Part shown: positions 6,446 to 10,547 of the stretch, piece after piece | How the letters are laid out: each line of letters opens with the position of its first letter | Numbering within the stretch: the stretch's first letter is position 1 | Source of the DNA: Oscillospiraceae bacterium | Lineage (GTDB): Bacteria > Bacillota > Clostridia > Oscillospirales > Oscillospiraceae | Length of the DNA stretch: 10,547 nucleotides | Assembly (NCBI GenBank): GCA_031264545.1 | Contig: JAISDV010000030.1 | Span: 1 to 10,547 of the forward strand | Direction: 5' to 3' | The notes under the pieces: generated by a model | Told to the model about the DNA's origin: nothing | Databases searched by the model: none | Seen by the model: only the letters and a program-made list of their open reading frames with translations | Made by a program: the position numbers and the translations under genes

Positions 6446-7783
6446 GTGTCAAAGAATAAGCTCATGCGGGACACCGCGCTGCTCACGGCCTCCTCTCTGG
6501 TCATGCGGTGCATCGCCCTGGTTTTCCAGGTATGGCTCGTCTCGCGCATCGGCGCCGCCGGGGTCGGCCTTTACGGACTGGTCGGCTCCGTCAGCTTTCT
6601 TGCGGCAACCGTGGCGATATCCGGCATACGCTTCGCCTCGACCCGGCTCATCTCCGAGGAGCTCGGGCTCCGGCGCGCGGGCGGTGTTGGCCAGGCCCTG
6701 CGCATCTGTCTCGCCTACAGCCTTTGTTTCGGCACGGCGTCCGCGCTCATCCTCTATCTCTGCGCGGAGCCGATCGGCTTTCTCTGGGTCGGAGACGCCA
6801 GAACGGTGCTCCCGCTGCGCATCCTCTCGCTGAGCCTGCCCTTCATCTCGCTCTCCTCCGTCATATACGGCTATTTCACCGCCAGCGGAAGGGTATTCAA
6901 GGGCGCTGTCGTGCAGGTGCTCGAGCAGTTGGTCAGGATCGGGCTGGTCGTCGTGTTTCTCGGCCTCGCTCCCCCGGGCGACCTCGAAAAAAGCTGCGCC
7001 TCAGTCAGCGCCGGAGGCTCTGCCGCGGAGCTTTGCTCCTTCCTGATAATCTTCGCGGTCTTCCTGCTCGACCGCAAAAAGTACGGCGAAAAGGCGAAGC
7101 CCTCACCGCGCCTGCCCGCCCGAATGCTCGGGATCGCGGCTCCGCTGGCGCTCTCGGCTTATGCGCGCAGCGCGCTCGCCACGCTTGAACAGCTTCTCGT
7201 CCCGCGCGGACTGAAGCTTGCGGGCTATACGGCCAACGGCGCGCTGGCTGGCTACGGCACGATCCAGGGCCTGGTCTTCCCGATCATTTTCTTCCCCTCC
7301 TGCATCCTGACGGCGCTGGCCGAGCTGATCGTCCCGGAGCTGACCGCCGCGCAGGTTGCGGGAAGGCGGCAGGAAATTTCCCGCACCGTCTCCGCTCTGC
7401 TTCGCAGGTCTCTGGCCTTTTCGCTGTTTGTCGGACTGATGCTCTTTCTCCTTTCCGAGCCGCTGAGCAGGACAATTTACAAAAGCGCGGACGCCGGCTA
7501 TTACCTGCGCGTCTTTGCCTTCCTTGTACCGGTCATTTACATGGATATGGTGACGGACGGCTGCCTGAAGGGTCTGGGCGAGCAGCTCTGGTCGATGGGC
7601 TTTAACATCCTCGACGCCCTTTTCGGGATCGTGCTGGTCTATACGCTTCTGCCGCATTTCGCGCTCGGCGGCTATATCGGCATTATCTTTTTTGAGGAGC
7701 TTTTCAACTTCTCTCTGAGCATCTGGCGGCTGAGCCGGGTCACAAGGCTCCGGCTGTTTCCCGCAGAAGGGCCGGCGTATTAG
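6446..7783 (+). CDS. MOP-superfamily lipid/oligosaccharide flippase (SpoVB/MATE-like)
   Basis: This is a polytopic membrane protein of the MOP exporter superfamily, resembling SpoVB and Wzx-type flippases that move lipid-linked sugars such as peptidoglycan precursors outward. From the GTG at 6446 it is 445 aa and begins VSKNKLMRDTALLTASSLVMRC, the usual opening of SpoVB-like proteins. About 12 hydrophobic segments run through it. Family-like features are GAAGVGLYGL near residue 37 and GLVFPIIFFPSCILTALAEL near 275-294. An ATG at 6335 in the same frame would add 37 polar residues, but it lies inside a repeat element, so I reject it. AAGGGGG ends 10 nt before the GTG. The last codons, TAT TAG, lie inside the inverted repeat shared with the convergent gene. 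The substrate is unknown. Its role in sporulation or wall synthesis is a family-level inference only. Confidence 0.82.
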   Translation: MSKNKLMRDTALLTASSLVMRCIALVFQVWLVSRIGAAGVGLYGLVGSVSFLAATVAISGIRFASTRLISEELGLRRAGGVGQALRICLAYSLCFGTASALILYLCAEPIGFLWVGDARTVLPLRILSLSLPFISLSSVIYGYFTASGRVFKGAVVQVLEQLVRIGLVVVFLGLAPPGDLEKSCASVSAGGSAAELCSFLIIFAVFLLDRKKYGEKAKPSPRLPARMLGIAAPLALSAYARSALATLEQLLVPRGLKLAGYTANGALAGYGTIQGLVFPIIFFPSCILTALAELIVPELTAAQVAGRRQEISRTVSALLRRSLAFSLFVGLMLFLLSEPLSRTIYKSADAGYYLRVFAFLVPVIYMDMVTDGCLKGLGEQLWSMGFNILDALFGIVLVYTLLPHFALGGYIGIIFFEELFNFSLSIWRLSRVTRLRLFPAEGPAY

Positions 7784-7949
7784 GGGTTGTTTGAAAAATC
7801 GATCGCGCCCGTCGGATGCCCCTATTTTCCGCTCGGCCGCGCCGATTTTCCTTGAAATAAACCCATTATTCCTGCGGAAAATTGACTCGCATAGCAAAAA
7901 ATATGGCCCGTCGGCCATGCACGCCGATTTTTCAAACAACCCCTAATAC
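7777..7949. repeat. Long copy of the inverted-repeat element between convergent genes
   Basis: Positions 7777-7801 and 7925-7949 are perfect 25-nt inverted repeats whose core reads GGGGTTGTTTGAAAAATCG. The stop codons of both flanking genes (7781-7783 plus strand, 7943-7945 minus strand) lie inside the arms. TA dinucleotides flank the GGGG...CCCC core on both sides, which would fit a TA target duplication, but the short copy at 6294-6362 does not show this. Inside are a 9-bp direct repeat GCCCGTCGG (7807-7815 and 7906-7914) and an inner inverted repeat ATTTTCCGC/GCGGAAAAT (7824-7832 and 7874-7882). There is no coding capacity for a transposase. It is best described as a MITE-like or REP-like repeat that may also act as a bidirectional 3' hairpin. 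Confidence 0.8.
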
Positions 7950-8728
7950 AGGGCGACGAATTCCTCGAGCGCCAGCCCGTTCGACATGATATAAGCCGCC
8001 GCCGCTTCCCCGACATAGCGGAAATGCCACGGCTCGAACATGACCCCCGTGAGCGCTGTTTTATCCTTCGGATAGCGAAGGATAAAGCCGTATTCCGCGC
8101 AGTTTGCGGCCAGCCATACAGAGAGCGCCGTGTACTCAAGCGATTCGTCCATATACGCATAATCCTGATCCACAAGGTCGCAGGCCAGCCCGAGCTGGTG
8201 CTCGCTCGTACCGGGATAGGCGACGATGGTTTTCGCCTTCTCGACCGCCGCTGCCTCGCTGCCCTCCGAATAGACGTACTCGCTCACTTTTTTGCCGAAC
8301 AGGTATTCCTGCGCGGCGTAAGCCCTGTATGAAGAAGTGATGTAAACCACAAGCCCCGCCGCACGCGCCTCCGAGACCATCGCCTCCAGCGCGTCCGCCG
8401 CGCGGACATCAAAGCTCTGCCCGTCGTAAACGGTCCTCAGCTGCGGGATATAGTCGGCCGGAAGCGGGTTCTCCCCGTTTACCAGCGTATATTCCCAAGC
8501 GCTGATGTCAATATCCGGCCTGTCCGCATACGGCTCCGGCGTCGGAGACGGGCCGGGCGCCGGCGAAACGGAGGGCGCCGGGGTTCCCGCCGCCGGAGGC
8601 GTGCCTGCGGCAGCGGGCGAAGGCTCCGCACGCGCGCGTTCCGGTTCCACGGAACGCGCTATCAGCAGCGCGCCGAGAAGGACAAGCAGCATAATAAAAA
8701 CGCCTGTTTTCAGAAATTTTCCCGCCAT
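7943..8728 (-). CDS. D-alanyl-D-alanine carboxypeptidase, M15B (VanY-like) family
   Basis: This is a 261-aa membrane-anchored zinc peptidase expected to cleave the terminal D-Ala from peptidoglycan stem peptides outside the cell. Residues 8-24 form one hydrophobic N-terminal segment without an obvious lipobox (signal anchor or signal peptide). A low-complexity Pro/Ala/Ser linker follows at about 34-67, then the catalytic domain. Motifs are SSYRAYAAQ (132-140), SEHQLGLACDL (175-185, zinc ligands H177 and D184) and EPWHFRYVG (232-240, catalytic E232 and zinc ligand H235). GGGAGG (8739-8744) lies 10 nt before the ATG. It sits 76 nt after glmS, and the only sequence between them holds the glmS terminator, so its own promoter is not obvious. 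The stop codon lies inside the repeat arm. A van resistance role is not implied: no vanHAX-type or vanRS genes are near. Confidence 0.9.
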   Translation of the reverse strand: MAGKFLKTGVFIMLLVLLGALLIARSVEPERARAEPSPAAAGTPPAAGTPAPSVSPAPGPSPTPEPYADRPDIDISAWEYTLVNGENPLPADYIPQLRTVYDGQSFDVRAADALEAMVSEARAAGLVVYITSSYRAYAAQEYLFGKKVSEYVYSEGSEAAAVEKAKTIVAYPGTSEHQLGLACDLVDQDYAYMDESLEYTALSVWLAANCAEYGFILRYPKDKTALTGVMFEPWHFRYVGEAAAAYIMSNGLALEEFVALY

Positions 8729-8757
8729 AGCGGCGCGGCCTCCCGCATTTTTTGTTC

Positions 8758-8790
8758 AAAAGCACCGCCCTCAAGACTGAAAGCGGCGCT
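8758..8790 (-). terminator. Intrinsic terminator of glmS
   Basis: On the minus strand AGCGCCGC (8790-8783) pairs with GCGGTGCT (8768-8761), 8 bp including one G-U pair. The 14-nt loop is followed by TTTT. It starts 14 nt after the glmS stop. Six T also follow the stem on the plus strand (8790-8795), so it has a bidirectional shape, though nothing on the plus strand needs it here. Confidence 0.75.
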
Positions 8791-8804
8791 TTTTTGTGTC
8801 CGGA

Positions 8805-10547
8805 TCACTCGACGGTAACGCTCTTGGCGAGATTTCTCGGCTTATCGATGTCGCAGCCCCTGTAGAGCGCGATATAGTAGGCGAAAAGCTGGAGCGGAAG
8901 CACCGCCAGCGAGGGCAGCAGCGCCTCGTGCGTATCCGGGATCGTGATGACCTCGTCTGTGGCGGGAACAAGCTTATCCCTCAGCCGCTCCGAGGTGACG
9001 CCCATGACGCACGCGCCGCGCGCCTTGACCTCAAGCGCGTTGCTGATCGTTTTTTCAACGAGCCGGCCGCAGGTCGCGACGGCGATAACCAGCGTTCCGT
9101 CCACCACCAACGAAATCGTGCCGTGCTTGAGCTCTCCCGCGGCATGGGCCTCGGAGTGGATATAGGATATCTCCTTGAGCTTGAGCGAGCCCTCAAGCGA
9201 GAGCGCATAGTCGATATTCCGCCCGATGAAAAACAAGTCCTCATTGTTGAAATGCTGATACGCAAGATATTGGATGCTCGCCTTACTCTCGAGTATGCGC
9301 AGCATCTTCTCCGGCACGGCCTGCAGCTCGGAAAGCACGGCCGCGTATTCCGCCCCGGAAATCTGCCCGCGGCATTCCGCGATATACAGGGCGAGCAGTA
9401 CGGTCACGGCAAGCTGGGTGCTGTAGGCCTTCGTCGTAGCGACGGCGATCTCCGGGCCCGCCCTGGTATAGATAACCTTATCCGCGCCCTTGGCAATTGA
9501 GCTGCCCTCGACATTGACGATTGCAAGCGCCGTCGCCCCGAGACGCTTCGCCTCACACTGGGCCTCGAGCGTGTCCGCCGTCTCCCCGGACTGGCTGATG
9601 CAGACAGCGAGGGTCTTTTCGTCCACAATCGGGTCGCAATAGCGGAACTCCGAGGCCAGCGCAACCTCCACCGGGATACGGGCGAGTTTTTCAATATTGT
9701 ATTTGGCAATGACGCCGACATGATAGGATGAGCCGCAGGCGATAATAAAAATCCGCTCAAGGCCGTTGATGTACGCGCGGTCGAGCAAGCCGGAAAGATC
9801 GGCGCGGCCGTCCCTGACAAAAGGCTCGACTGTGCGCCTGACCGCCTCGGGCTGCTCCATGATCTCCTTGAACATATAGTGCTCGTAGCCGCCCTTATCC
9901 GCGGCGGAAACGTTCCAGTCGACAAGGTGCTTTTCCTTCCTGATCTCATCGAGGAAGGGCGTGTAGAATCTGATGCCGTCCCTGCTGACGAGCGCGATCT
10001 CGTCGTCGTCCAGATAGGAAACCGTTTTCGTGTGGCCAACCACCGCCATCACGTCGGACGCAAAAAAGCTCTCTCCGTCACCATAGGCGACGATGAGCGG
10101 GGCATGACTTTTGACCGCGACCAGGGTTTCCGGGTCATCCTCGCAGATCACGCCGAGGGCGTAGCTGCCCTCCAGCTCGCGCACGGTCCTTGCGACGGCT
10201 TCGAGGATGTCTCCCGCGTAATAGAAATCGATCAGCTGGGCGGCGACCTCCGTGTCCGTCTCGGAGGTAAAGACCCTGCCGCGCTTGGCGAGCATCTCCT
10301 TGAGCGGCGCGAAGTTCTCGATGATACCGTTGTGAACAATGGCAATGCGCCCGTTTTCACTGACATGCGGGTGGGAATTGACATCCGAGGGTTTGCCGTG
10401 CGTCGCCCAGCGCGTATGTCCGATACCGACGCTGCCCGGCGTTTTTTCTCCGCCATGGCACTTGTCCCGCAGGACGGAGAGCCTGCCCATAGCCTTGACG
10501 ACGTCAATGCTCTCCCCGTTGCTGACGGCGATGCCCGCCGAATCATA
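8805..10547 (-). CDS. glmS: Glutamine--fructose-6-phosphate aminotransferase (isomerizing) GlmS, 5' end outside the window
   Basis: GlmS converts fructose-6-phosphate and glutamine to glucosamine-6-phosphate, the entry step to UDP-GlcNAc and peptidoglycan. The frame is open to the right edge, beginning YDSAGIAVSNGES. This corresponds to about residue 28 of E. coli GlmS, so only the first ~28 residues, including the catalytic N-terminal cysteine, are missing. The 580 visible residues plus those give the normal ~608 aa. Numbering from the window-edge residue, the glutaminase domain shows GHTRWATHG (43-51) and VHNGIIEN (71-78). The first SIS domain has ACGSSYHVG (270-278) and SQSGETADT (318-326). 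The second SIS domain has EGSLKLKEISYIHSEAHAAG and ELKHG (about 452-475). The C-terminus is LAKSVTVE. The ATG at 10490 is internal. A glmS ribozyme, if present, would lie outside the window. Confidence 0.97.
   Translation of the reverse strand, partial: YDSAGIAVSNGESIDVVKAMGRLSVLRDKCHGGEKTPGSVGIGHTRWATHGKPSDVNSHPHVSENGRIAIVHNGIIENFAPLKEMLAKRGRVFTSETDTEVAAQLIDFYYAGDILEAVARTVRELEGSYALGVICEDDPETLVAVKSHAPLIVAYGDGESFFASDVMAVVGHTKTVSYLDDDEIALVSRDGIRFYTPFLDEIRKEKHLVDWNVSAADKGGYEHYMFKEIMEQPEAVRRTVEPFVRDGRADLSGLLDRAYINGLERIFIIACGSSYHVGVIAKYNIEKLARIPVEVALASEFRYCDPIVDEKTLAVCISQSGETADTLEAQCEAKRLGATALAIVNVEGSSIAKGADKVIYTRAGPEIAVATTKAYSTQLAVTVLLALYIAECRGQISGAEYAAVLSELQAVPEKMLRILESKASIQYLAYQHFNNEDLFFIGRNIDYALSLEGSLKLKEISYIHSEAHAAGELKHGTISLVVDGTLVIAVATCGRLVEKTISNALEVKARGACVMGVTSERLRDKLVPATDEVITIPDTHEALLPSLAVLPLQLFAYYIALYRGCDIDKPRNLAKSVTVE

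Noticed and set aside
7103..7939. Long antisense open frame (278 codons, minus strand) opposite the flippase
   Set aside because: It is charged and low in hydrophobic or motif content, lies entirely opposite a clear membrane protein gene and runs into the repeat element. Such frames are expected opposite GC-rich genes.
7943..8728. Vancomycin-resistance VanY
   Set aside because: The enzyme family fits, but no ligase, dehydrogenase, VanX or two-component genes are nearby. A housekeeping D,D-carboxypeptidase is the simpler reading.

Overview
The window looks like a chromosomal segment from a GC-rich member of the Bacillota, most likely class Clostridia (Oscillospiraceae-like). The evidence is a murT-gatD pair for lipid II amidation, a SpoVB-like flippase, purine-rich Shine-Dalgarno sites, sigma-A type promoters and a tRNA with an encoded CCA end. 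The taxon is inferred from gene content and base composition only. Everything coding is housekeeping or cell-envelope in character. I see no phage, plasmid, CRISPR or defence genes and no previously undescribed protein system.

Layout, left to right. The 3' part of ligA (NAD-dependent DNA ligase) enters from the left edge on the plus strand. It is followed by murT and gatD, the two subunits of lipid II isoglutaminyl synthase, only 13 nt apart. Convergent to gatD is a minus-strand PAP2-superfamily membrane protein gene. Upstream of it on the same strand lies a tRNA-Gly(CCC) with its own clear promoter. Divergent from that promoter is recG (plus strand), also with a readable promoter. A 161-nt gap with two inverted-repeat structures separates recG from a MOP-superfamily (SpoVB/MATE-like) flippase gene. 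The flippase converges on a minus-strand D,D-carboxypeptidase (VanY/M15B) gene. Between them is a repeat with a 25-bp perfect terminal inverted repeat. Finally glmS runs in from the right edge on the minus strand and ends in a hairpin terminator just before the carboxypeptidase gene.

Several genes share a peptidoglycan theme. GlmS makes glucosamine-6-phosphate, the first committed precursor. MurT/GatD amidates lipid II. The flippase may move a lipid-linked precursor. The M15 enzyme trims stem peptides. The PAP2 protein may act on a lipid phosphate. LigA and RecG belong to DNA replication and repair.

The most interesting non-coding signal is a pair of related repeat copies (6294-6362 and 7782-7944, cores of 69 and 163 bp) with matching ends. 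The long copy supplies the stop codons of both genes that converge on it. Next to the short copy is an independent long hairpin that buries the ribosome binding site of the flippase gene.
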